From contig JAOPXN010000121.1 of the NCBI GenBank assembly GCA_025965155.1, positions 1 through 46,518 of the forward strand: 46,518 nt of DNA, given 5' to 3'. Source of the stretch: Propionibacteriaceae bacterium (GTDB lineage: Bacteria; Actinomycetota; Actinomycetes; Propionibacteriales; Propionibacteriaceae). Positions 1 through 7,414 of this stretch are shown here, one piece after another. Below the pieces are notes generated by a model. It worked only from the letters and a program-made list of their open reading frames with translations, ran no database searches and was not told where the DNA came from. Position 1 is the first letter of the stretch. Each line of letters opens with the position of its first letter. Both the position numbers and the translations under genes were made by a program.

Positions 1-138
1 TTCCCCAAGGGCCCCGACCTGTCGATCCACCCCCAAGCCGAGCTCCAACGCGTCGCCAACCAGCTCAACGACCGACCCCGTGCCCGCCTTGGCTACGCTA
101 AACCGATCGAACTCATGACCGAACTGGTGTTGCGCTGA
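1..138 (+). CDS. IS30-family transposase, C-terminal fragment (cut by window edge)
   Basis: The open frame enters from the left edge and ends at the TGA at 136-138, giving 45 residues. The residues FPKGPDLS near the start, then QLNDRPR and LGYAKP, match the conserved end of IS30-type DDE transposases, where the last catalytic Glu helix lies just upstream. Whether the full gene is intact cannot be judged, because its 5' part is outside the window. It marks an insertion sequence bordering the phosphorelay locus. The following 60 bp contain inverted repeats and could include the element's terminal repeat. Confidence 0.75.
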   Translation, partial: FPKGPDLSIHPQAELQRVANQLNDRPRARLGYAKPIELMTELVLR

Positions 139-179
139 CGGTCAGACTCCGCCCACGTGTACGTGGGAATCCTGCACTC

Positions 180-201
180 CACCCATGTTGCAACCTGGGT
201 G
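180..201. repeat. Near-perfect inverted repeat, possible IS30 right end
   Basis: Two 11-bp arms (180-190 and 191-201) abut with one mismatch and have GTTGCAAC at the centre. A second hairpin with 7-bp arms lies at 152-167. Both are directly downstream of the IS30-type transposase, where the terminal repeat of the element would be expected. The other end is outside the window, so the assignment is tentative. Confidence 0.3.
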
Positions 202-256
202 AAGTGACAGTTTCGTGGGTGAAGCACGCCGGTGGTTGATGAGAGTGCGGGTTCGC

Positions 257-295
257 CTTGAGGAGATCTTGAGCCAATCTTGAGATGACGCTGAG
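257..295 (+). promoter_or_regulatory. Array of 11-bp-spaced CTTGAG repeats (candidate OmpR-family regulator site)
   Basis: CTTGAG occurs at 257-262, 268-273 and 279-284, with a degenerate copy GCTGAG at 290-295. The period is exactly 11 bp, so every copy faces the same side of the helix. OmpR/PhoB-type regulators bind head-to-tail direct repeats with this spacing, and an OmpR-family regulator is encoded 1 kb away at 1329-2213. No gene starts close downstream; the next features are the hairpins at 391-458. Binding by that regulator is inference. Confidence 0.55.
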
Positions 296-390
296 CAATT
301 TCGGCCCTCGCCAAAAGGTCAAACGTTCAACATTTTCCTAGGCCGGAGCGGTCGAAGGCACGTCAGGGGAAGTTTTTGACTGCCGCCTGT

Positions 391-458
391 GGTCACCTGG
401 GGAGGTGATCCGAGGTAGAGGCCGGTGGGGGCGATGATGATGGGCGCCCCCACCGGCC
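391..458 (+). terminator. Two consecutive strong hairpins in the 680-bp non-coding region
   Basis: A small stem at 393-398/403-408 (TCACCT/AGGTGA, loop GGGG) is followed by a 14-bp perfect stem at 420-433/445-458 with an 11-nt loop. No T-run follows, but such GC-rich hairpins often end transcripts in actinobacteria. It could terminate a transcript starting near the CTTGAG array, or be part of a small structured RNA. The rest of 139-704 holds only the repeats listed here; I see no convincing gene in it. Confidence 0.5.
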
Positions 459-564
459 CCTACGTTGCTGCCCCGGAACGGTGCCCGCACGGGGCATCAC
501 GGTCCCGGCTCCACACCACGCCATAGTCGGCCTTCAGCTCGATCCCAGCTCAGCCTGGTGCGAT

Positions 565-581
565 CTTGAGCAAATCTTGAG
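565..581 (+). promoter_or_regulatory. Second CTTGAG direct-repeat pair, 11-bp period
   Basis: CTTGAG at 565-570 and 576-581 repeats the motif and period of the 257-295 array, and the surrounding bases are also alike (ATCTTGAGC then AATCTTGAG). It lies about 125 bp before the 37-codon ORF and 240 bp before the HPt-like gene, a suitable position for activating their promoter. The likely ligand is the OmpR-family regulator of this locus; that link is inference. Confidence 0.55.
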
Positions 582-704
582 GGGACCCTAGCGAAACGAA
601 GACCTGGCCTAGAGATCGAACCAGCAGGATCATTCGTGTCGGGATCGGGGGGTCTCGACTGCGGGGGAGGGTTTGTAGTCCGCGCATCGATCAAGGAGCC
701 ATCC

Positions 705-818
705 ATGCTCACTGCCCGCTCGAGGATCCGGTGCCGTACTGCGGCGGCGCTCCCCGGCGGCCGGTCATGGTGGCACCGGACAGGGACGCGTACACATGCT
801 TTCGAACGCGGGAGTTGA
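705..818 (+). CDS. Possible 37-residue upstream ORF, Arg-rich
   Basis: An ATG at 705 follows a perfect AAGGAG (693-698) with a 6-nt spacer, one of the best ribosome sites in the window. The ORF ends at TGA 816-818, one base before the ATG at 820 of the HPt-like gene, so translation could be coupled. The peptide has 8 Arg in 37 residues and a tandem Trp. I recognise no family. Arg-rich content is common in non-coding frames of high-GC DNA, so the ribosome site and the abutting stop/start are the only real support. Confidence 0.4.
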   Translation: MLTARSRIRCRTAAALPGGRSWWHRTGTRTHAFERGS

Positions 819-819
819 G

Positions 820-1371
820 ATGTCCACACCACCGGGGGGCGGTGTGGGCGACAGCACGCAGCAGTTCTCGGGGGGGAACGCTGGCGTCAGCGGAGATCAG
901 GGCGAGGCTGTCCGGGGGGACGGACTCGCTCGCCGGACCGGCGAGCTATCGGGGAAGCGGTCCGGAGAGGGCAGGTCGGTCTCGACGCAGGCGTCGGGGC
1001 CGATCGGCCCGCAGCTGGCGAAGCTGTACGAGGAGGTCGGTCGCGACGAGCAGATCGTCGCACGGTTCGTCAGCGACTATCTGTCATTGTTGGACAGTAG
1101 GATCTCCACGATCTTCGCCGATCTGGCCGACGATGACGACGAGGCGCCGCTCATATCGCTACTCAGCCTGGAGACCACTAGCGTGATGATCGGGGCCGTC
1201 GGCGTGGTCGAGGCAGCTCGCGCGCTACGGCTGGCCGTCGAGGACAACCACCGGTCGGCAACGCACGCGCTTTTCGACGCCCTGCTTATTGAGGCGGCAG
1301 CCTTACGGGCCGACCTGGAACGGGCCGGCTACTCCGCGAGCGACCCACCCGCGGAAGCCCGGGAAGGTTGA
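820..1371 (+). CDS. HPt-like protein lacking the phosphorylatable histidine
   Basis: This is a 183-residue protein. The ATG at 820 is preferred over the upstream ATG at 796 because GGGAG (810-814) sits 5 nt before it. Residues 1-60 are low-complexity, rich in Gly, Ser and Gln, and probably disordered. Residues about 63-165 look like a four-helix HPt domain: the stretch SLETTSVMIGA fits the active-site helix of HPt proteins, which normally reads H-x-L-K-G-S-x-x-x-x-G. The His position is Leu115 and the Lys position is Glu118. If the fold is right, it cannot relay phosphate through that residue and may instead dock a REC domain. Its 3' end overlaps the convergent OmpR-family gene by 43 bp. The family call rests on pattern only. 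Confidence 0.55.
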   Translation: MSTPPGGGVGDSTQQFSGGNAGVSGDQGEAVRGDGLARRTGELSGKRSGEGRSVSTQASGPIGPQLAKLYEEVGRDEQIVARFVSDYLSLLDSRISTIFADLADDDDEAPLISLLSLETTSVMIGAVGVVEAARALRLAVEDNHRSATHALFDALLIEAAALRADLERAGYSASDPPAEAREG

Positions 1372-2213
1372 GGCATCGCCAACCGGTAACCAACGCCACG
1401 GACGGTTTCCACGTACCGGGGCGAGCTGACCGAGTCCTTGAGCTTGCGCCGCAGGTTCGCCAGGTGGACCTCGACGGCCCTGCGGTCGGACTCGCTGACA
1501 TAGCCGCCGGACACGTCATCGCCGCGAAGCTCAAGTGCCAGGGTGTTCTTGGAGATCACCCGTCGCTGCCCCTGGACGATGGTCAACAACAACTCGAACT
1601 CGCTCCGGGTCAGGTCCACCGGGCCGCTGTCGTTCTCGCACAGCCGCATCTCGGGATGGATTCGGAGGCCGTTGTGCTGCAGCCACCCTTCGTCCTCGTC
1701 GGCGTTGCCCTGGCCGCCCGGTTGGGACGTCGCTGACCAACCGACCGGTGGCGGGACGGTCTCCGGCGAACTTCCCGTTCCGGCTCCGATCGGAAATCCG
1801 ACGGCCTCGGGGTAGCGCCGCAGCATCGCCTCGACGCGCGCCCGCAGCTCACGCGGACGGAACGGCTTGGTCAGGTAGTCATCGGCCCCGGCGTCGAGAC
1901 CCATCAAGGTGTCGATCTCCTCCATCCTGGCGGAGAGCATGATGATGTAGGTCGAGGAGAAGGAGCGGATCCTGCGAGCCACCTCAAACCCGTCGATTCC
2001 AGGCAGGCTGATGTCGAGCGTGGTTAAAGTCGGCTGGTGCTCCCGGACGGCCTCGACGCCGTCGCTCCCGGTGGCCGCGGCGAAGCAGGTGAACCCCGCC
2101 TGCCCGAGAATGGCTTCCAGTAGGTTGCGGATGTCCGCATCATCCTCGATGACGACGGCGGTGCGTCGGGGAGCTTCTGTCATAGCAGTCACGTGTCCAT
2201 TTAGGCCGGTCAC
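1329..2213 (-). CDS. OmpR-family response regulator
   Basis: This two-domain DNA-binding regulator has a receiver domain at residues about 18-130, with the acidic pair in IEDD, phospho-acceptor Asp67 (in TLDISLPG) and the conserved Lys in LTKPF. A winged helix-turn-helix follows at about 185-285, ending in the typical VRGVGYRL. The linker between the domains is long and rich in Gly, Pro and Ser. The start used is a GTG whose last bases overlap the stop of the acyltransferase gene (GTGA), which implies translational coupling; an ATG at 2183 would remove ten residues and is also possible. It is the last gene of the operon headed by the hybrid kinase, its most likely partner. The CTTGAG repeats at 257-295 and 565-581 are candidate targets. 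Confidence 0.9.
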   Translation of the reverse strand: MTGLNGHVTAMTEAPRRTAVVIEDDADIRNLLEAILGQAGFTCFAAATGSDGVEAVREHQPTLTTLDISLPGIDGFEVARRIRSFSSTYIIMLSARMEEIDTLMGLDAGADDYLTKPFRPRELRARVEAMLRRYPEAVGFPIGAGTGSSPETVPPPVGWSATSQPGGQGNADEDEGWLQHNGLRIHPEMRLCENDSGPVDLTRSEFELLLTIVQGQRRVISKNTLALELRGDDVSGGYVSESDRRAVEVHLANLRRKLKDSVSSPRYVETVRGVGYRLAMPQPSRASAGGSLAE

Positions 2214-2791
2214 CCGAAGGTGGCGTTGTAGTAGGTCTGGGTATCAATCTTCTCGACGGTGACGTCGGCTAACCGGTGCAGCATCATCTCGATGTGGTCC
2301 CCGAACCTGAACGTAGCGTTGTTGTAGGCGCACACGTCATAGGCGCAGACGGCCCTAGCCTCCACCAGCCGCTCCACCACTGCGGCGAGCATCTGCACGA
2401 ACAGCCGAGACTGGCGCTGGCCCGGGTGAGCCAAGGTGAAACCCAGGTAGTACACGGCGTTCCGTGCGGCGGCTTCGGGGAAGTTTACCTCGAAATACTC
2501 CGGGCTGACCCAAGGTACCGACGCCAGCTCCCGGGTCAAGGTGGTCAGACCGATCGGCTCGCCATCTAAGTCCCATGCTACGTACTTCCAGATTCGCGGG
2601 TCGGCCATCTCGGCGATGAACTCGTCGTGATGCAGCACCTGCCGGGCAACCGCCCGGGAACGGAGCGGGCCGAAGGCAGTCAGGTAGAGCTCCCAGAACA
2701 TCTCGGCATGCCACGGATCGATGCGGGTCTCGACGGTGATGCGGGTGTCTCCGTGGCTGGCTCGACGCGGCCGGACGATCTGATCGGTCAT
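2210..2791 (-). CDS. GNAT-like N-acyltransferase
   Basis: This 193-residue protein looks like a single GNAT-type domain: a helix near residues 25-45, a central strand around the phrase KYVAWDLDGEPIG, and a strand-loop-helix around YYLGFTLAHPGQRQSRLF, where GNAT enzymes bind the acyl-CoA pyrophosphate. The canonical R/Q-x-x-G-x-G/A loop is not clean, so the subfamily is unknown. Its ATG overlaps the stop of the decarboxylase gene (ATGA), and its own stop overlaps the response-regulator start. This tight coupling suggests it acts on the decarboxylase product, for example acylating agmatine, but the substrate is inference. Confidence 0.65.
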   Translation of the reverse strand: MTDQIVRPRRASHGDTRITVETRIDPWHAEMFWELYLTAFGPLRSRAVARQVLHHDEFIAEMADPRIWKYVAWDLDGEPIGLTTLTRELASVPWVSPEYFEVNFPEAAARNAVYYLGFTLAHPGQRQSRLFVQMLAAVVERLVEARAVCAYDVCAYNNATFRFGDHIEMMLHRLADVTVEKIDTQTYYNATFG

Positions 2792-3333
2792 GACTGGTCC
2801 CAGGCCGACGATCGGTAGGTCGCGATCACAACGGCCGCCACCGGATGGTCCACGCAGGTCGCTGAGGTCAGGACGGTGCCGGCCGGGTGGTACATCCCGC
2901 CACGCCCCAGTGACAAGTCCTCCAGGCTGGCAGCCAGCTCACGTTGTACGGTGCTCTGGGTGCTGCCGTGGTGTTCCACGAACAGCCCGGCACAGGATCC
3001 GTCGTCGCGCTGGGACCATGCCACACCGGCCCACGCCTGCTCGCCCGGGGTACTGGCGTAGGCGTCGGCGTAGACGCAGTAGAGCGCATCGCCGTGGGCC
3101 CCCGGCAGCTGGTCTGGGCCCGCCACCTCGACCACATGACTTCCCGGGGGAATTACTGAGCTGAGCCGGATCAGGTTGAAGTCCGCCACCCCGGCGTCGC
3201 GGAGGGCAGCGTCGAAGGCCGACAGCCGGGTCCGGCCGAAGCCGGTACCGGAACTGACCCGAATCGTGAGGGCGTTCCGTCCGTTGATCGGAGCCATGTC
3301 GCCAGCCTTTCTGCCTTTGATCACAGTCAGCAT
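2788..3333 (-). CDS. Pyruvoyl-dependent arginine decarboxylase (PvlArgDC)
   Basis: The family converts L-arginine to agmatine and CO2 using a pyruvoyl group made by self-cleavage. The sequence shows SSGTGFGRT near the N-terminus, then NLIRLSSVIPPGS, the cleavage motif; the serine that would become pyruvoyl is Ser59 in this numbering. The conserved VEHHG segment follows later. The ATG at 3333 is chosen because AAGGAA lies 4 nt upstream, giving 181 residues, a normal length; an ATG at 3297 is a second option. The frame stays open upstream to 3456, but that would overlap the kinase gene and add no family-like sequence. It lies between kinase and acyltransferase genes in one operon, an unusual setting for a polyamine enzyme. 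Confidence 0.85.
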   Translation of the reverse strand: MLTVIKGRKAGDMAPINGRNALTIRVSSGTGFGRTRLSAFDAALRDAGVADFNLIRLSSVIPPGSHVVEVAGPDQLPGAHGDALYCVYADAYASTPGEQAWAGVAWSQRDDGSCAGLFVEHHGSTQSTVQRELAASLEDLSLGRGGMYHPAGTVLTSATCVDHPVAAVVIATYRSSAWDQS

Positions 3334-3442
3334 GTGTTCCTTTCGTCCCGAGCAGGCGCCATACAGGTGCATTTCTTCCACACCCGGTCGAATGATCCGC
3401 AACCGGCCCCATTGCCTGGGCTGCGGATAGTTTCTCGCATCG

Positions 3443-6364
3443 CTAGCTTTGAACATGGACGGGGACCTGGGCGCTCGAGATCCCTCCGTCCTCTACATCC
3501 CGGCCGGTGGTCACGCCGAGCAGTTCGAGCACCCGATCCTCCAGCTGCTGCGGGCTGGCCCGTCCCTTGGTCAAGAAGGCAGTAGGGCCCAGCCTGAGGC
3601 TGTCCCTGGCCTTGTCGTCGATGTCGACGGCGCTGTAGACGACGACGGGCATCTGGGCCAGCCGCTGGTTGCGTCGGATCTCCGCTACCAGCTCGATGCC
3701 ATCCCCGTCCGGCAGATGTAGGTCCAAGATCATGACCTGTGGCTGGATCGTTCGGAGGTGCCTGAGCGCCTCGACCTTGGTAGCAGCGTAGTAGACGGTC
3801 AAACCACGACGCTCGAACAGGGTGCGGATCACGTTGGCCAGGTCGCGGTCGTCCTCCACCAGCAGCACGGTGCCCCGGGCGGGGTGATCCGCGATGGCCG
3901 CCGCCACCGTCTGGCTCAGCCGCTCCTGGTCGACGGGCTTCACCAGCCAGCCGGCCGTCTGAGACTCGAGCCCAGCGTGACCGCCCGGGCTCAGGCCAGA
4001 CACCACGACGACAGGGATGTCCTGCGTTTCTGGTCGACGCTTCAACGCGGCGACCACGTCGCCGCCCGAGGTGCCCGGCATGACCAGATCCAGCAGCACC
4101 GCGGCCGGCTGCTCGAGGGTGATCAGCTCCAACGCTTCGTGCCCGGTGCTCACGCCGACGGCACGATATCCCCGCTGCTGGAGGACCTCCGACAGCACCT
4201 CGACCACGTACTCGTCGTCGTCGCAGACGATCACCAGCGGTCCGTGGCTGCCGTCGTCGACGTGGTCGGACTCCGTGACCCGGGGAAGCGTGAAGCGGAA
4301 GGTGGTGCCCCCGTTAGGGTTCCTCTCAGCCCAGATGCGCCCGCCGAGCCGCTCGATCAGACTCCGGCTGATGGCCAGGCCGAGCCCGGTGCCGCCCTTC
4401 TCCCGCGCATCGGAGGAGTCGACCTGCTCGAAGCGGGTGAAGACGCTGTCCAGCTTGTCGGTGGGGATTCCACGACCTCGGTCGACGACGCTGAACTGCA
4501 CAAAGGCCCCTCGGACGGCGGCAGCCACGATGACCTGGGAACCTGCTGGAGAGAACTTGATGGCGTTTCCCAGCAGATTGATGAGGGTCTGTACGACCCG
4601 GTCCGCATCGGCATGCACCCGCCCGTTCACCGAGCTGGTGACCACGGTGACTCCGGCCTCCGCAGCCAGCACCTGGACCTGAGCCATTGCGGCCTCGATC
4701 AGTACCTGGGCGGTATGGTCCCCAACCTCCATCGGCAACGCTCCGGACTCGATCCGTTCGATGTCGAGGATGTCGTTGATCAACCGGGTCAGCCGCTCGC
4801 TGCTGTCCAGGGCGATGTCAATCATTCGAGTGGCTCCCGGCGGCAGCACGCCGAGCGCTCCTCCCGCGAGCAGCCCCAGCGAGCCCCTGATCGAGGTGAG
4901 CGGGGTACGAAGCTCGTGACTGACGATGGAGACGAACTCGGTTTTCAGCCGGTCCACCTCGCGGCGTTGGGTGACATCGCGGAAGACAACGACAGCACCC
5001 TCGACCGAGATGTCGCTCGTCAGTGGGCTAGCTGTGACCTCGACCGGGATCTCGCGCCCGTCGGCTCGGACATAGATGTCTTCCTCGGCGCTGCTGACGA
5101 TGCCTTCGCGGATGGCCTCGGAGATGTAGCAGGACTCGGCAGGGAACGGGGTGCCGTCTTCCTGGTTGGCGTGGAAGATCACGTGGGCGTCTTTACCGAT
5201 CAAGTCCTCCGGACCGTAACCAAGAGTCTTGGCCGCCACCGGGTTGACGGAGGTGATCAGCCCATCCCGGTTCACGCCGTAGATGCCGTCAGCGACCGAG
5301 CTGAGCAAGAGCTCACTGCGCCGGGTCAGGCGCCGCAGGTCGGCGGTCCGCTCGGACACCCGGCGCTCCAGGCCCTGGCGCAGGCGTTCGTTGTCGATGA
5401 TCAACACCGTTTGCCGGGTGGCGACCGCGATCAGCACAAGGAGCCAGGCCACCGTGGTGGCCGTACCAAGTCCGGTGGGCCCCACCTGGACCAGCCGAGT
5501 GACACCCGCGCTCAAGAAGATGCTGAACATGACCACGGTGCCGAAGACGGGTGAGCCCTCCTTTGGCACCTCCGCGTGGTGCGCAACGGACGCGGCGTGG
5601 TGTCGGGCGGCGAGTGCGATCAGGACGTAGCCGGCGATCCAGCCGACGTCGACCGGGGTGCCGAAGGTGAACGGTCCCTGCGCCGTCAAGACGGCGAAGG
5701 CGATGTCGGAGAGGGCGTAGAGGGCAAAACCGGCACTCACCAGAGCCAGCGCGGGCCTGTCGTCGCGGCTGCTGCGCAGAATCAACAGTGCGGCGAGGGT
5801 GGCCACCACCACGTCGACGAGCGGCAGCACTAACGAGGTGAACCGTTGCCGGAAGGGAACGTCGCCGGTGGCCAGCACCTGCGGGTACACCGTCAGGCTC
5901 ATCATCACCAGGGCGGATCCGCCGATGACTACGCCGTCCAGAACCATCCGCATCAGCTCCGTGCCGCGGCGCGGCACCGATGGGAACGCGATCAAGCCGA
6001 CGATGCCGAGTAGCAGCGCGGCGATGAAACCGATGTCACCGATCTTCAACGTCTCATCGGAGGCACCGGCGAGACGGGCGATGATCACAAAGGTGTTGCC
6101 GAGTGCGGCGACTGCGCCAGCGGTGGCGAGGAACATCCAGGCGCGACGTCGACGACCGACGGACCGAAGAAAGCGGTGGCCGCAGCTCGCCGCTGCTGCG
6201 AGGCCGCCACCGAGCAGCCCGATATCACTGATCAGCCGGCGAGGCTCCGCTGGCAGGTCACTTGCCAGGAGCAGCGCAAATGTCGTCAGGACGACCGCAG
6301 CCGTCAGACACATTGATCGGAATCGCCAAGCCCCCGGTACTTGGGGACTGGACAGTCCCTTCAT
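3443..6364 (-). CDS. Membrane-bound hybrid sensor histidine kinase with two receiver domains
   Basis: The 973-residue protein has about ten hydrophobic segments in residues 15-325, forming an integral-membrane sensor region. A short coiled linker and a PAS domain (about 345-465) follow, then a dimerisation domain with phospho-acceptor His483 in VSHELRTPL, an ATPase domain with a GTGLGLAI box, and two receiver domains with phospho-acceptors Asp759 (LLDLVMPG) and Asp881 (ILDLHLPDGDG). Two receivers after the kinase core imply a phosphorelay needing an HPt protein, and one is encoded nearby at 7025-7414. It heads the operon with decarboxylase, acyltransferase and OmpR-type regulator. TATCTT lies 7 nt before the ATG, so transcription may be leaderless. 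The sensed signal is unknown. Confidence 0.93.
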   Translation of the reverse strand: MKGLSSPQVPGAWRFRSMCLTAAVVLTTFALLLASDLPAEPRRLISDIGLLGGGLAAAASCGHRFLRSVGRRRRAWMFLATAGAVAALGNTFVIIARLAGASDETLKIGDIGFIAALLLGIVGLIAFPSVPRRGTELMRMVLDGVVIGGSALVMMSLTVYPQVLATGDVPFRQRFTSLVLPLVDVVVATLAALLILRSSRDDRPALALVSAGFALYALSDIAFAVLTAQGPFTFGTPVDVGWIAGYVLIALAARHHAASVAHHAEVPKEGSPVFGTVVMFSIFLSAGVTRLVQVGPTGLGTATTVAWLLVLIAVATRQTVLIIDNERLRQGLERRVSERTADLRRLTRRSELLLSSVADGIYGVNRDGLITSVNPVAAKTLGYGPEDLIGKDAHVIFHANQEDGTPFPAESCYISEAIREGIVSSAEEDIYVRADGREIPVEVTASPLTSDISVEGAVVVFRDVTQRREVDRLKTEFVSIVSHELRTPLTSIRGSLGLLAGGALGVLPPGATRMIDIALDSSERLTRLINDILDIERIESGALPMEVGDHTAQVLIEAAMAQVQVLAAEAGVTVVTSSVNGRVHADADRVVQTLINLLGNAIKFSPAGSQVIVAAAVRGAFVQFSVVDRGRGIPTDKLDSVFTRFEQVDSSDAREKGGTGLGLAISRSLIERLGGRIWAERNPNGGTTFRFTLPRVTESDHVDDGSHGPLVIVCDDDEYVVEVLSEVLQQRGYRAVGVSTGHEALELITLEQPAAVLLDLVMPGTSGGDVVAALKRRPETQDIPVVVVSGLSPGGHAGLESQTAGWLVKPVDQERLSQTVAAAIADHPARGTVLLVEDDRDLANVIRTLFERRGLTVYYAATKVEALRHLRTIQPQVMILDLHLPDGDGIELVAEIRRNQRLAQMPVVVYSAVDIDDKARDSLRLGPTAFLTKGRASPQQLEDRVLELLGVTTGRDVEDGGISSAQVPVHVQS

Positions 6365-6474
6365 GACTGAGAAGATATCATCGACAGGCGATCCGCCGCA
6401 TACCTGAGCACCGGCTAGCTCCGGTTGGACCGCCGCGGACCCCGGCTGAGCCCATTCGGGCTGCCTCGTCGGTA

Positions 6475-6518
6475 CCCGAGAGGGGTGGATCCGAGTAGGA
6501 TACCCCTGTTGGCTCGGG
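6475..6518. repeat. Bulged 12-bp inverted repeat in the divergent intergenic region
   Basis: CCCGAG plus AGGGGT (6475-6486) can pair with ACCCCT (6502-6507) and CTCGGG (6513-6518), leaving a 5-nt bulge. It lies between the divergent kinase operon and the REC/HPt pair, in about 280 bp otherwise free of recognisable features. It could be an operator, or a folded 5' leader of the gene at 6645. TAGGAT inside the loop resembles a -10 box, which would argue against an RNA role. Confidence 0.3.
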
Positions 6519-6644
6519 GGTCAGCTATCTACCTACGTCCCCGTGGTCCATGCCCCGGCTGCATGTTCCACGGTGTCCTTTCGGCCCCCAGCGAGACAGC
6601 CACGGTCGCCGCTTGGGATGCAAACCAGGAGAGCGAGGCGGTCC

Positions 6645-7025
6645 ATGAGTGCCCTGCGGCGCGTACTCGTCGTTGACGACGACGACGCCATCCGAGAAGT
6701 GGCCCAGATGGCGCTGGAGATTGTCGGCGGGTGGGAAGTTCGGGCGGCGTCCTCAGGTGTCGAAGCCGTGCAACGAGCCACCGAAGAGGCCCCCGATGCA
6801 GTCCTGCTGGACGTGATGATGCCGGGGATGGACGGGCCCACGACCTTCAGCCGGCTACGGGAGTGCCCGCAGACCGCCGCCATTCCGGTCATCTTCTTGA
6901 CCGCGAAGGTGCAAGCCGGCGACCGCCGCGCCTGGACCGAGCTGGACATCGCGGGCGTCATCGCCAAGCCCTTCGACCCGATGACGCTGGCGTCAGAGGT
7001 CTCCCACCTCCTTGGCTGGAACTGA
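6645..7025 (+). CDS. Single-domain response regulator (REC only)
   Basis: A 126-residue protein made only of a receiver domain: acidic cluster VVDDDD, phospho-acceptor Asp in LLDVMMPGMDG, Thr in FLTAK and Lys in AKPFDP. The ATG at 6645 is preferred over an upstream frame-open ATG because it starts right at the domain, with GAGG 6 nt upstream. The stop overlaps the ATG of the HPt gene (TGATG), so the two are probably made together. With no output domain, it probably shuttles phosphate or acts by protein contact. It is divergent from the hybrid kinase operon, the likely phosphate source. Confidence 0.9.
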   Translation: MSALRRVLVVDDDDAIREVAQMALEIVGGWEVRAASSGVEAVQRATEEAPDAVLLDVMMPGMDGPTTFSRLRECPQTAAIPVIFLTAKVQAGDRRAWTELDIAGVIAKPFDPMTLASEVSHLLGWN

Positions 7026-7414
7026 TGGCCGAGCCCGGACCCGGGTCATCGGCCGACCCGGAGGAGGTACGGGCCAAGGCCCTGGATGTCTTCCGCACCA
7101 TCGGCGCCTCGGCGGTGCAGTCCAACCTGGAACGGATTGCTCGACTGGAAGAAGCAGTGACGGCCGCCGACGAGGGACGACTCGACCAGCCCGGTCGTGA
7201 CCGTGCCGGCCAACTGGCCCACACCATCGCGGGCTCCGCCGGAACTTTCGGCTTCTCGGCAGCCACCGGCCCTGCACACCAGCTGGAGGACCTGTTCCGG
7301 ATGGACCGGCGGGGCGTCGACGAGCTTGGGTCCGCGGAGCTGGGCACCGCGCGGCAGCTGCTTGCCGAGCTGCGAGCCGTTCTGGCCGCAGCCCCGGAGG
7401 AGGACGACTTCTAG
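7025..7414 (+). CDS. HPt domain phosphotransfer protein
   Basis: This 129-residue protein carries a canonical HPt active-site helix, LAHTIAGSAGTFGF, with the phospho-accepting histidine at His66. It follows the REC-only regulator with a one-base stop/start overlap. Its family passes phosphate between the receiver of a hybrid kinase and a downstream receiver; here the hybrid kinase at 3443-6364 and the regulators at 6645 and 1329 are the obvious partners. It contrasts with the HPt-like protein at 820-1371, which lacks the histidine. The gene ends in a CTAG that also holds the stop of the convergent rhomboid gene. Confidence 0.88.
   Translation: MAEPGPGSSADPEEVRAKALDVFRTIGASAVQSNLERIARLEEAVTAADEGRLDQPGRDRAGQLAHTIAGSAGTFGFSAATGPAHQLEDLFRMDRRGVDELGSAELGTARQLLAELRAVLAAAPEEDDF

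Noticed and set aside
152-201. Hairpins after the IS30 gene as regulatory RNA
   Set aside because: Their position at the expected element end makes IS terminal sequence the simpler reading.
3758-5554. 598-residue ORF antisense to the hybrid kinase
   Set aside because: It mirrors the codons of the kinase gene, is His/Gln/Asp-rich without any domain, and has no ribosome site. It is a high-GC shadow frame.
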